DNA of 64,000 nt from contig CAWDDB010000020.1 in the NCBI GenBank assembly GCA_963800975.1, positions 213,075-277,074 of the forward strand, in the 5' to 3' direction. Position numbers and translations under genes: made by a program. The notes below the pieces were generated by a model, which worked only from the letters and a program-made list of their open reading frames with translations, was not told the DNA's origin and ran no database searches. The stretch comes from JALYGY01 sp963800975 (GTDB taxonomy: Bacteria; Actinomycetota; Rubrobacteria; Rubrobacterales; Rubrobacteraceae). This document shows, in pieces, positions 44,319 to 52,909 of the stretch. The number at the start of each line of letters is the position of its first letter. Position 1 is the stretch's first letter.

Positions 44319-45812
44319 ATGGCAAAAAGGTACGACGTGGTGGTCGTTGGGGCCGGCAACGCGGCGTTCTCGGCGGCGCACGCCGCGGCCGAGCGTGGTG
44401 GCCGCTTGCTGGTGCTGGAGAAGGCGCCGCGCGAGTCCATGGGTGGGAATAGCTACTTCACCGCTGGCGCCATCCGCACCACCCACAATGGGCTGGAGGA
44501 TCTCCGCCCCCTGCTCGAAGACCTCTCCGACGAGCAGGCCGCCGCGACGGAGCTGGACCCTTACACCCCCGAGGACTTCATGGCCGACATGGTCCGCGTC
44601 ACCGACGGCCGCTGTGACCCGGATCTGACGAAAATAATGGTCTACGAGTCCGCGGACACGGTGAGGTGGCTTCACGAAAAGGGCCTGCGCTTCAGGCTGA
44701 TGTACGACCGGCAATCCTTCGTGGTCGACGGCAAGCAACGGTTCTGGGGCGGATTGGTGCTCGGCACGGTCGGCGGCGGCAAGGGCCTAATCGAACAGCA
44801 CGTGCGCGCCGCCGAGGAGGAAGGCGTCGAGGTCCGCTACGGCTCGCCCGTGGTTGGGTTGCTGGAGGACGAGGACGGCTCGATCCGGGGCGTGGTGAGC
44901 CGGGCACCGGACGGTCGGGAGGAGGTAGAGGCGGAAGCGGTAGTGCTCGCCGGAGGAGGTTTCGAGTCCGACCCGCGGATGCGCGCCGCCTACCTCGGCC
45001 CGCAGTGGGACGTTGCAAAGGTACGCGGCACCCAGCACAACACCGGCGAGGTGCTGCGCATGGCCCTCGATGCTGGCGCCCAGCCCTACGGCAACTGGAG
45101 CGGGTGCCACTCCATAGCCTGGGACGCCGCCGCGCCGCCGACCGGGGACTGGGAGCTCACCAACCTCTTCTCCAAGCAGTCCTACCCCCTGGGGATCGTG
45201 GTCAACAGGGAGTCTAAGCGCTTCCTGGACGAGGGCGCGGACTTCCGCAACTACACCTACGCCAAGTACGGCGCGGAGATACTGCGTCAGCCCGGCGCGC
45301 TCGCGTACCAGATCTTCGACGCCAAGACCGAACCACTGCTGCGCCAGGACGAATACTCGGCGCCCGGCGTGTCGCGCCACGAGGCGCAAACCATCACCAA
45401 GCTGGCGGTGAAGCTCGGCCTCGACCCGGAGGCGCTGAAGAGGACGGTGGACGAGTTCAACGCGGCCGTCGGGCCCGAAGCCTTCGACCCGTCGGCCAAA
45501 GACGGCAAGCGAACCCAGGGTATCGAGCCTCCAAAGTCCAACTGGGCGCTGCCGATAGACGAGCCGCCGTTCTACGGGTTCGCGGTGACCTGCGGCATAA
45601 CGTTCACCTTCGGCGGTCTGCGGGTAGACGACGCCGCGCGGGTGCTGGACGGGAGCGGGCGGCCGATCCGGGGCCTGTACGCGGCCGGCGAGCTGGTCGG
45701 GGGCCTCTTCTACCACAACTATCCCGGTGGCAGCGGCCTCACGTCCGGGGCAGTGTTCGGACGGCGCGCCGGCCACGCGGCGGCCAGCATCGCCGCCCGC
45801 TCCACGGCATGA
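44319..45812 (+). CDS. tcuA: FAD-dependent tricarballylate dehydrogenase-like protein
   Basis: This intact 497-residue flavoprotein of the fumarate reductase superfamily is closest in layout to TcuA, which oxidises tricarballylate to cis-aconitate. The FAD motif is VVVGAGNAAFSAAHAA (residues 7-22), followed by EKAPRESMGGNSYFTAG. The mid-part holds GNWSGCHSIAWDA. The C-terminus has CGITFTFGGLRVDD and GLFYHNYPGGSGLTSG, the second FAD-contact region. The ATG at 44319 is preceded by AGGAGG. It is paralogous to the broken gene at 33969. The true substrate may be another tri- or dicarboxylate. Confidence 0.88.
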   Translation: MAKRYDVVVVGAGNAAFSAAHAAAERGGRLLVLEKAPRESMGGNSYFTAGAIRTTHNGLEDLRPLLEDLSDEQAAATELDPYTPEDFMADMVRVTDGRCDPDLTKIMVYESADTVRWLHEKGLRFRLMYDRQSFVVDGKQRFWGGLVLGTVGGGKGLIEQHVRAAEEEGVEVRYGSPVVGLLEDEDGSIRGVVSRAPDGREEVEAEAVVLAGGGFESDPRMRAAYLGPQWDVAKVRGTQHNTGEVLRMALDAGAQPYGNWSGCHSIAWDAAAPPTGDWELTNLFSKQSYPLGIVVNRESKRFLDEGADFRNYTYAKYGAEILRQPGALAYQIFDAKTEPLLRQDEYSAPGVSRHEAQTITKLAVKLGLDPEALKRTVDEFNAAVGPEAFDPSAKDGKRTQGIEPPKSNWALPIDEPPFYGFAVTCGITFTFGGLRVDDAARVLDGSGRPIRGLYAAGELVGGLFYHNYPGGSGLTSGAVFGRRAGHAAASIAARSTA

Positions 45813-45863
45813 GGCCATCAGCGACCGCCGGTTGGTCGGTCATCACGCCGGAGCGTTCGTAGC

Positions 45864-46817
45864 ATGGCGCTCTTCTTGAGGGAGGCGGAGGTGAAGGCGC
45901 TCCTGACCCTCCCGGACGCCATCTCGGCGGTGGAGGACGCCTTCGGGATGCTAGGTTCCGGCGAGGCCGTCGATCACCCACGCGGTCGCGCGGAGGCCGG
46001 CGGCGCGGTCCTCAACGCGATGTGGGCTATCGCACCTGCCATCGGCGCGATGGGGATCAAGAGCTACCCGATAGTGCGCTCGGACGTGACACAGAGTTCC
46101 GCCAGCACCTTCGTGCTCTACGACCTCCCCGAAGGCAGGCTGGAGGGGATGATGGAAGCGGACACGCTCGGCCAATTGCGAACCGGGGCGGCGAGCGCGG
46201 TCGCGACGAAGTACCTGGCGCGGTCCGAGAGCCGAGCGCTCTCCGTCTTCGGGGCGGGCCGGCAGGCCGAGAGCCAGGTCGCGGCGCTCGCCCGGGTACT
46301 CCCGAACCTCGAACGGGTGCTCGTGGTGGGACGCTCGGAGGAGAGGCGCGACCGGTTCGTCGAGAAGACGGCAAAGAGTCTGGGCGTCGGGGTCGTGGCG
46401 GCCGACCCAGAAGAGGCGGTGCGTGCCGCGGACGTGCTCGTCACCATAACAGGCTCGGCGGAGCCCGTCTTCGACGGCGCGTGGATCGAGCCCGGCACAC
46501 ACATCAACGCCGCTGGCTCGAACTTCGCGATGAAGCGCGAGCTCGACGCGGTCGCGGTGGGTCGCGCGGATCTGGTGGTGGCAGACTCCGCGGAGGTCGC
46601 GCGCCTGGAGAGCGGGGATTTGATCTCCAACGGCTTCGACTGGGGGCGCCTGCACGAACTTGGGGCAGTCGTCGCCGGCGAAGCCCCCGGACGCCGAACG
46701 GAAGCGGAGATCACGCTATTCGAGTCTCACGGGCTCGCCCTCGAAGATCTGGTCTGCGCCCAGATGGTGCTTGACAGGGCGCGCGAAGCGGGCATCGGTA
46801 CCGCGATATCGGTGTAA
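45864..46817 (+). CDS. Ornithine cyclodeaminase/mu-crystallin family protein
   Basis: This 317-residue NAD(P)-binding protein has the family opening LREAEVKALLTLPDAISAVEDAF, substrate Lys/Arg region MGIKSYP, a Rossmann motif SVFGAGRQAESQ (about 122-133) and DVLVTITGSAEPVFDG. Members include ornithine cyclodeaminase, alanine dehydrogenase and ketimine reductases. It is the last gene of the rightward operon, 51 bp after tcuA, and ends 22 bp from the converging PRTase-like gene. A ketimine reductase or amino-acid dehydrogenase role is possible; the substrate is unknown. Confidence 0.9.
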   Translation: MALFLREAEVKALLTLPDAISAVEDAFGMLGSGEAVDHPRGRAEAGGAVLNAMWAIAPAIGAMGIKSYPIVRSDVTQSSASTFVLYDLPEGRLEGMMEADTLGQLRTGAASAVATKYLARSESRALSVFGAGRQAESQVAALARVLPNLERVLVVGRSEERRDRFVEKTAKSLGVGVVAADPEEAVRAADVLVTITGSAEPVFDGAWIEPGTHINAAGSNFAMKRELDAVAVGRADLVVADSAEVARLESGDLISNGFDWGRLHELGAVVAGEAPGRRTEAEITLFESHGLALEDLVCAQMVLDRAREAGIGTAISV

Positions 46818-46839
46818 CCTCGCGGCCTCGTGCCTAGCC

Positions 46840-47313
46840 CTAGACTCCACTCTCCAGGGCCCAGACCGGGAAAGGGTAATCTCCGCGCACGGTTTGCAGG
46901 AGGAGGGCTGCCCCGACGACCTCGAGGCCGGCCTGCTCGGCACCGCTCGCCGCTGCCTGGATGCTCTGCGTCGTGAAGTGGGTATCCGCCGCGATCAGCA
47001 CCCGCGCGCCCTGCTCGGCGCTGGTCCCGCTCTGCAAGGCGATCACGCCCTCACGGTCGTAGCTGACGCTGACGGGTATCCCACTCAGCTGGGCCAGTTC
47101 GTAGCCAAGCACCCGGTCGCCGAACATGTCGCGCACGACGATCAGATCGAAGGGCCGGTCCACGATTTCGAGCAGCCTCGAAGCGAGCTCTCTGAAATCC
47201 GCCGGGCTCGCGAGCGGATTGCTCCGCCGGACCTCCCCCCCTTCCGCGACCATGCCCACCCTTCCGAAGAGTACGCCGTTCTCTGCGGAGATACCGTTAC
47301 CGTCGTCCGTCAT
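46840..47313 (-). CDS. Degenerate phosphoribosyltransferase-like protein
   Basis: This protein has about 157 residues. The C-terminal half, VLIAADTHFTTQS then IQAAASGAEQAGLEVVGAALL, aligns with the PRPP-binding loop of orotate/purine phosphoribosyltransferases. But the second acidic residue is Thr and the TTG(G) end reads TTQS, so PRPP binding is doubtful. The middle part (LIVVRDMFGDRVLGYELAQLSGIPVSVSYD) resembles the OPRT core. ATG 47313 is preferred; an in-frame TTG at 47433, right after the carbamoylase stop, is an alternative that adds 40 residues. It is the last gene of the leftward operon and may be a regulator or structural partner of the OPRT-like protein. Confidence 0.65.
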   Translation of the reverse strand: MTDDGNGISAENGVLFGRVGMVAEGGEVRRSNPLASPADFRELASRLLEIVDRPFDLIVVRDMFGDRVLGYELAQLSGIPVSVSYDREGVIALQSGTSAEQGARVLIAADTHFTTQSIQAAASGAEQAGLEVVGAALLLQTVRGDYPFPVWALESGV

Positions 47314-47434
47314 TTCTCTAAACTCCCTCGTCGTCCCCGAAACTTCTTCTGCTCGTTGTTCGCCACTCACCACGAACAATAGTATCGGCCCGTCCTCCCG
47401 AATTCGGTGCGACGCCACTTCGCGGTTTGCCAAC

Positions 47435-48704
47435 TCAACCTTGTTTCCCGGCGTCGAGCTCCACCAAGGCGGCGGCCAGAATCCCCGCCGCCCGGGCTAT
47501 GTCCTCCACATCGCTCCACTCCCGGGGCGAGTGGCTTATGCCATCGCGGCTCGGCACGAACACCATGCCGCTCGGCGCGACCTTGGCCACGTGGGCCGTG
47601 TCGTGGCTGGCGCCGCTCGGGAGTACGCAGAAGTCCGTCCCGCTCTCCTCAGCTGCGCGCGCCAGCCGCTCGCGGATCGGCTTGTGCAGGACGACCGGAG
47701 ACTGGTCGGAGAGCAGGGTCGCCGAGAGCCCGAGACCCCTGCGCGAGGCTATGCGTATCGCCACGTCGAGCAGCTCCTCTGCGAGATCTCGCTGACGCTC
47801 GGAGTCCACGTCGCGCACGTCGAGCGAGAGGCGCGCGGCCCCCGGCACCGTGGTCACGGAGTCAGGATCGACCTGCAACCGGCCCGACGGTGGCCACCGT
47901 CGTGCGCAGTGTCAGCGCGCGCCGCTCGACCTCCAGGACGAACTCGCTCGCCCCCGCCAGGGCGTCGTGGCGGATCGTCATCGGCGTGGCCCCCGAGTGG
48001 TCGGGCCGACCTGAGAACTCGAGCTCCACCCTTGTGCTGCCAGCGATGGCATCGACCACGCCCAGTGGCCTGCCGCGGCTTCCCAGAACGCGTCCCTGCT
48101 CGATGTGCAGCTCCAGGAAGGCCGCGACGGACCCGGGCTCCCACACGGCTTCCGCGCAGTCCTCCGGTCGCAGACCGACGTCGGCAGCGCACTCTGCGAC
48201 CGAGCGGCCTTCGCCGTCGGTCAGCTCCCGCAGCGTCGCCGCCGTGAACGCGCCGGTAGCCACGCGACTCCCTATACACGGCGCGCCGAATCGGGCGCCC
48301 TCCTCTCCGCTGAACACCACCGCCCGGAACGGTGACCTCAGACCCCCGGACTCGTCCAGCACGCGCGCCACCTCCAGCGCCGCCGCCACCCCTGCCGCGC
48401 CATCGTAGGCGCCGCCCCGCGGCACCGTGTCCAGGTGCGAGCCGACGAGCAGGGCTGCCCCTTCGCCAGGGTGCTCGGCGAAGGTGTTGCCGATGGCGTC
48501 CGTCCGCACGCGGAGCCCGAGGTCCCCGGCGCAGCGCCCGAACAGGTCGTGGGCCTCCCGCTCCTCCGGGCCGAAGGCCAGGCGGGACCACCCGCCACGC
48601 GGGTCTTGCCCGATCTCGGACAGCTCGCGCAGGAACCTGTCAACGTAACGCGGGTCCGGCTCCTCCGGTAACGTCGCCGCCGAATCACCGGTTCGGTCAG
48701 TCAA
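47435..48704 (-). pseudogene. M20-family N-carbamoyl amino-acid hydrolase/allantoate amidohydrolase-like protein, frameshifted
   Basis: This is a zinc amidohydrolase of the hydantoinase/carbamoylase branch of M20. Metal motifs are VGSHLDTVPRGGAYDG (HxD) and FSGEEGARFG, then ELHIEQGRVL and GATPMTIRHD in the dimer domain. The first frame stops at 47862 (VATVGPVAGRS). One extra G near 47884 explains this, since the next frame resumes with LQVDPDSVTTVPGAARLSLDVR and ends with SGASHDTAHVAK, the last His ligand. About 422 residues are expected. It overlaps the OPRT-like gene by 8 bp. It would cleave an N-carbamoyl amino acid, such as N-carbamoyl-aspartate, to the free amino acid, CO2 and ammonia. 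Confidence 0.87.
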
Positions 48705-49269
48705 TGCCCAGGTCTCCCGGCGTGAAGAGGTAGGCGTAGCCTACGGAGTGCTCGGCCAGGCGATCTCCGGCGCCCTCCCGGCGGTCGAGCACGGCGACGG
48801 CGTGGCGCGCGACGGCGCCCGCCTCCCTTACGTGCGAGATCGCCCGCAGCGCCCGTCCCCCGGTCACCACCACGTCCTCTACGAGGGTGACGTTCTCGCC
48901 CGCGTAGAGTTCGCCCTCGATCACGCGCGGCGAGCCCGGCTCGGCGTCCGGGCGCACGATGGCCATAGGAAGCCCCAGCTCCAGCGAGACCGCCGTCCCC
49001 AACGCTACCGCACCGAGCGCTGGCGTGGCGAGACGTTCGGTGTCCTCAGGGACGAGCTCGGCCATGAAACGCGCCAGTCGACGCAGGATCGCAGGCCGGG
49101 TCTCGAAGAGGTACTTGTCGAAGTAGTAGTCCCGCCGCAGACCGCTGGCGAACACGAAGTCGCCCTCCACGTAGGCCGCCCGCACGATGTCCGCCCGCAA
49201 CTCCGCCAGCGCCTCCTCGCGCGGGAGCCGTAGCCTGTTCTGGGACAGAAGGTCTATCGCGCGGCGCAT
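48697..49269 (-). CDS. Orotate phosphoribosyltransferase paralog
   Basis: This 190-residue protein has the OPRT fold, with the opening FVFASGLRRDYYFDKYL and an intact PRPP loop VTLVEDVVVTGGRAL (about 128-142). The mobile catalytic loop, normally Arg-Lys-x-x-Lys-x-His-Gly, reads RPDAEPGS, so the conserved lysines are missing. This argues against a normal biosynthetic OPRT. It is 28 bp from the MmgE/PrpD stop and overlaps the carbamoylase. It may salvage or sense orotate or an analog. A standard PyrE could also exist elsewhere in the genome. Confidence 0.82.
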   Translation of the reverse strand: MRRAIDLLSQNRLRLPREEALAELRADIVRAAYVEGDFVFASGLRRDYYFDKYLFETRPAILRRLARFMAELVPEDTERLATPALGAVALGTAVSLELGLPMAIVRPDAEPGSPRVIEGELYAGENVTLVEDVVVTGGRALRAISHVREAGAVARHAVAVLDRREGAGDRLAEHSVGYAYLFTPGDLGID

Positions 49270-49296
49270 CTATGCCTCACCCCCTCTGTCCCACGT

Positions 49297-50619
49297 TCAC
49301 GCAACACCGTCGAAGATATGCGCCGTATCCTCCACCTCAACCACCCCAAGCAGCCTCTCGTAGAGGCCATTCGGGTCCTCGCCCCCCACCAGGGCCTCGA
49401 ACTTGGCGCGCAGCTCGTCCGGCCGCGTGGGGTCGGAGTGGTGCCCGTGCGGGTTCTCCACCTGCCGCGTGAGGACGCCGGCGTCCGTGTGGACCGTGAC
49501 GCGGGCCGGGGCGGCGTCGGGCCAGGAGTCCTCCAGCTCCTCCGCCGCGCGTACCTCGACGCGTCCGGCGAGCTCGGCGACCCGCTCGTCGGGCTCGAAC
49601 GCCTCCGGTCCGGTGTGGCCGTGGATTATCGCGGCAGCGACGGCGTAGGGGGTGGAGAAGCGGGCCGAGAGGTCGTTGGGTCGGGCCTGGCGTGAGATCT
49701 TGAGGTTGTTGGAGACGGTCTCGACCTCCACCCGCGTCACCCCCCCTGCTTGGAGCGGGCCGAGCGCCAGCACCGCGTCGAGCGCGGAGTGGCTGAGCGC
49801 GCAGGCACTGTGCAGCTTCATGTAGTTGCGCGTCACGCGCATACCGGCGGGACGCACCGGCTCGGCGAGCACCTCGGGGCGGACCAGCGCGCCCGCGAGC
49901 CCCCCGAAGGCGGCCGCCTGGGCCTCGCGCGAGCCCGTAAATCCGGCGGCGGCCATGCGGAGCGCTTCTATTCCCAGCCTCGCCGCCGTGCCGGTGTAGG
50001 CGTTGCGGGCCGTCGCTCCCTCATAGCAGGGCTGCCACACGGGCAATAGCGGCAGCGTGGCCGCAATGGTCGCCGGCTCCACTGGATCCGCGCCCGCCAG
50101 ACGGGCGACCGCTACCGCCGCCCCCACCGCGCCGAAGTGACCGTGAGGATGGACGGGGTAGGTGAGCCTGTAGGCCTCGAACAGGCGCGCCGTCACCTCG
50201 TAACCGCCCAGGATCGCGGCGAGCAACTCGCGCCCCGAAGAGCGCAACGCCTGCGCCGCGGCCAGCGCGGCGGGGACCACGTGCATCGCCGGGTGGCCCG
50301 TCGGCCGGTACCCTTCGTCCAGCTCCAGGAACGTGCCGGCCGTCGCGTTGACGTAGGCGGCGGTGGCGGGCTCCGCCCCCGGAAACCCGGCGACGAGCAG
50401 GCTGGCGTCGCCGGCGGCGGGCGGCCCGAAGAGCCGCCCGTCACCGCGGACGTAAGCCTCGATCTCCGGTCGCTTCGCGCCGCCCATCGCGACGCCGACG
50501 GTATCCGCGAAGACCCGGGCCGCGTGCGCCAGGACCTCCCCCGGCACCTCGTCGAGCTCCAGCCCCACGGCCGAGGAGACGAGCGGCGCCAGGTCCGGCG
50601 CCTCCACCATGCTATCCAC
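49297..50619 (-). CDS. MmgE/PrpD family protein (third paralog)
   Basis: This intact 440-residue protein resembles the first paralog. Landmarks are HAARVFADTVGVAMGGA, FLELDEGYRPTGHPAMHVVPAALA (split by family residues), VHPHGHFGAVGAAVAVARLA, KLHSACALSHSALDAVLAL and a C-terminal lid domain. The Cys-Cys-His pattern seen in the other two is here HSACALSHS. The start is GTG at 50619, overlapping the dihydroorotase-like gene, with GTG at 50607 possible. Its position between a dihydroorotase-like and a carbamoylase gene is unusual and suggests it acts on a carboxylated intermediate in the same route. Confidence 0.9.
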   Translation of the reverse strand: MDSMVEAPDLAPLVSSAVGLELDEVPGEVLAHAARVFADTVGVAMGGAKRPEIEAYVRGDGRLFGPPAAGDASLLVAGFPGAEPATAAYVNATAGTFLELDEGYRPTGHPAMHVVPAALAAAQALRSSGRELLAAILGGYEVTARLFEAYRLTYPVHPHGHFGAVGAAVAVARLAGADPVEPATIAATLPLLPVWQPCYEGATARNAYTGTAARLGIEALRMAAAGFTGSREAQAAAFGGLAGALVRPEVLAEPVRPAGMRVTRNYMKLHSACALSHSALDAVLALGPLQAGGVTRVEVETVSNNLKISRQARPNDLSARFSTPYAVAAAIIHGHTGPEAFEPDERVAELAGRVEVRAAEELEDSWPDAAPARVTVHTDAGVLTRQVENPHGHHSDPTRPDELRAKFEALVGGEDPNGLYERLLGVVEVEDTAHIFDGVA

Positions 50620-52030
50620 GGGCCGCAGTCGCCGCGCGGCTCTGGCGGGACGCGCGGACGAGCTCGCCGCGCGGCTCCCCTATCGGCTCGCCGTCTTTCA
50701 TGACAACGTTACCGCGCAGGATCGAAGCCTCGAGCGCCCCGCGCAGGCGGGCCCCGTTCCAGGGGCTGAGCGGGTGCTTGGAGTGCAACCGCTCGTTGCT
50801 GACGACGGTCTCCCCCGCCGGGTCCACCAGCGTCAGGTCCGCGTCCGCGCCGGGGCGTATAGCACCCTTGCGCGGGTAGAGCCCGTAAAGGCGCGCGGTC
50901 CCCTCGGAGAGCACCCAGGCCAGCCGCTCCGCGGAGAGGCGCCCCTCCAGCACCTCGTTGATCATCACCGGCGCCATGGTCTCGACGCCGATCGCGCCGG
51001 CGGGCTGCGTCGCCAGATCCTTCTGCTTCTGCTCTGTCGTGTGCGGTGCGTGGTCTGAGCCGAGGGAGCTTACGGTTCCGTCCCGTACGCCCTCCCAGAG
51101 CGCGTCCCGGTCGCGGGCGCGGCGGATAGGGGGGTAGATCTTCATCGATGGCCCAACCGTGTGGTACGACTCGTCGGTGAGCGTCAGGTAGTGCGGGCAG
51201 GTCTCGGCGGTTATGGGGACGCCCCGCACCTGAGCCTCCCGCACAATCTGGATCCCGCGCGCGGAACTGGTGTGCACGACGTGGAACCGGCACCCGGTCG
51301 CCCGCGCGAACTCCGAGCCGAGGGCTATAGACGCCGCCTCGGCCGTGTCGGGACGACTCGCCAAAAAGTCGTCGTAGTCCTCGACCTCACGCCCCAGCGC
51401 CCGCTGGGAGGTCTCCACGATCTCGCGGTCTTCGCAGTGGGCGGCGAGGAGACCCCCGACCCGCGCGATGGTCTCGAAGAGCTCCAGGACGTCGCCGTTG
51501 CCGGGCGGGAGGATCAGGTTCTCCGGCGGCTCGTCGGCGAGGTTGTACACGAGTTGCCTGGTCTCCCGGTGCAGCGCGTACCCCCAGAACAGCTTGACGC
51601 CGACCACGCCCTCTTCCACGAGCGCCGCCACCTCCCCGAGGTTCTCCGCCCCGAGCGAGATGGCCCACAAGCCGAAGTCCACGAACGCCACGCGGGCGTG
51701 CCGCTCGGCGCGCTCCCGAAAAACGGAGACGTCGCTGACCGGCGGTATCGCGTTGGGCATCTCGAAGATCGTGGTGACGCCCCCGGCCGCAGCGGCGCGC
51801 GTCGAGTGGGCGAAGTCCTCCTTCTCCGTGAGACCCGGGTCCCGCGAGTGGACGTGCGGGTCTATGAAACCCGGAAACACAAGCAGCCCACCGGCGTCGA
51901 TCTCTTCGTCAGCCCCGGAAGACTCGCCCGGCGCCGAGAGCGTTACTATGCGCCCGTCCTCACACTCAACGTCCGCCGCGAACCTGTCCCGCGGCGTCAC
52001 CACGGTCCCGTTCTTCACCGTAAGCCTCAA
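50612..52030 (-). CDS. Dihydroorotase/allantoinase-like amidohydrolase
   Basis: This protein has about 472 residues. A beta-sandwich domain wraps a TIM barrel with metal motif DPHVHSRDPGLTEKEDF (about 51-67), as in dihydroorotases, then GGVTTIFEMPNAIPP, Lys in GVVGVKLFWGY (the likely carbamylated Lys), FHVVHTSSARG, ETCPHYL and LGSDHAPHT with the catalytic Asp. The start is TTG at 52030, eleven bases after a G-rich ribosome-like stretch; 52069 is the longest possible start. Catalysis is likely ring opening of dihydroorotate or a related cyclic ureide. It diverges from the IclR gene, with the control region between. Confidence 0.9.
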   Translation of the reverse strand: MRLTVKNGTVVTPRDRFAADVECEDGRIVTLSAPGESSGADEEIDAGGLLVFPGFIDPHVHSRDPGLTEKEDFAHSTRAAAAGGVTTIFEMPNAIPPVSDVSVFRERAERHARVAFVDFGLWAISLGAENLGEVAALVEEGVVGVKLFWGYALHRETRQLVYNLADEPPENLILPPGNGDVLELFETIARVGGLLAAHCEDREIVETSQRALGREVEDYDDFLASRPDTAEAASIALGSEFARATGCRFHVVHTSSARGIQIVREAQVRGVPITAETCPHYLTLTDESYHTVGPSMKIYPPIRRARDRDALWEGVRDGTVSSLGSDHAPHTTEQKQKDLATQPAGAIGVETMAPVMINEVLEGRLSAERLAWVLSEGTARLYGLYPRKGAIRPGADADLTLVDPAGETVVSNERLHSKHPLSPWNGARLRGALEASILRGNVVMKDGEPIGEPRGELVRASRQSRAATAARG

Positions 52031-52071
52031 AGCCGCCCCCCAAACCTTCCGAAGTTGCCAACGGCCCAAGG

Positions 52072-52111
52072 CTCAGTGTAACATGTAAATGGAACCGAGT
52101 TCTACTCAGTG
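52072..52111. promoter_or_regulatory. Divergent control region with IclR-type palindrome
   Basis: Between the divergent dihydroorotase-like and IclR genes, a perfect inverted repeat GAAC-CGA-GTTC sits at 52092-52102. It is flanked by direct repeats CTCAGTG at 52072-52078 and 52105-52111. IclR regulators bind short palindromes between divergent genes, so this is the likely operator. The spacing of the CTCAGTG copies is 33 bp, three helical turns. Confidence 0.5.
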
Positions 52112-52137
52112 GAATTCGACGTTTTGAGCGGGGGACG

Positions 52138-52902
52138 ATGCAGGGGATCCAGAGACAGGTCGCGTTGTTGGACGCGATCAGCGACGCGCACGAGGCGGGG
52201 GCCTCGATCACGGAGTTGTGCCTCGCGACCGGGCTGGCCAAGAGCACGGCTCACCGCATCCTGGAGGGTCTGCAGGAGCAGGCGCTGGTCGTGCAGGAGG
52301 AAGACTCGAAGCGGTGGAGGCTCGGGCCGCGGGTGGCTTTCTGGGCGGGCAGGTACCTGGAGGGACCGGCTTCGCTGGCGCCGTTGCGCGGGTTCGTGCG
52401 GCGGCTGAGCCGGGAGACCCAGTTCTTCTCGTATCTGACGATCCTGGACCACGGGGAGCTGGTGTGTGTGGCGGTCGAACGGCCGGAGAGGAAGGCGCAA
52501 TTCTACGTCCAGCTCGGCAGCCGCATACCCGTGCTCTCCGCCGCTGGCGCGAGGGCGTTGCTGGCCCACGAGCCGGAGGAGACGGTGCTTCCGCTGGTGG
52601 AGCGTGCGGTTGCCGAGCACCCACGGACCCGCGTGGAGACGGTAACCGTCGCGTCCTACCTGGAGGAGCTGGCGGAGACGCGGCGCCGGGGCTACGCGAC
52701 GTGCATGGAGGAGTTGGAGATTGGCGTCAGTGCCTTGGGGGCGGCGGTCTTCAACGGGCGTTCCCGGCCCATCGCCAGCCTGACCGTGGTGGCCCCGACC
52801 CCCGCGCTGCTCGACGGATGGGACGCGACGGTGGAGACGGTGCTGGCGGTCGCCGTCGAGGCCTCGGCGATGGTCGGGGCCGAGACGCTGCGCGGGAGGT
52901 GA
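52138..52902 (+). CDS. IclR family transcriptional regulator
   Basis: This 254-residue regulator has an N-terminal winged helix (LLDAISDAHEAGASITELCLATGLAKSTAHRILEGL split as HTH, residues 10-47) and a C-terminal IclR effector domain (VQLGSRIPVLSAAGARALLA, YATCMEELEIGVSALGAAVF). The ATG at 52138 follows a G-rich ribosome site. It is divergent from the dihydroorotase-like gene and eight bases ahead of pyrK, so it probably controls both the leftward and rightward operons. Effectors of this family are usually pathway acids; here orotate or dihydroorotate is a guess. Confidence 0.93.
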   Translation: MQGIQRQVALLDAISDAHEAGASITELCLATGLAKSTAHRILEGLQEQALVVQEEDSKRWRLGPRVAFWAGRYLEGPASLAPLRGFVRRLSRETQFFSYLTILDHGELVCVAVERPERKAQFYVQLGSRIPVLSAAGARALLAHEPEETVLPLVERAVAEHPRTRVETVTVASYLEELAETRRRGYATCMEELEIGVSALGAAVFNGRSRPIASLTVVAPTPALLDGWDATVETVLAVAVEASAMVGAETLRGR

Positions 52903-52909
52903 GGGGTAG

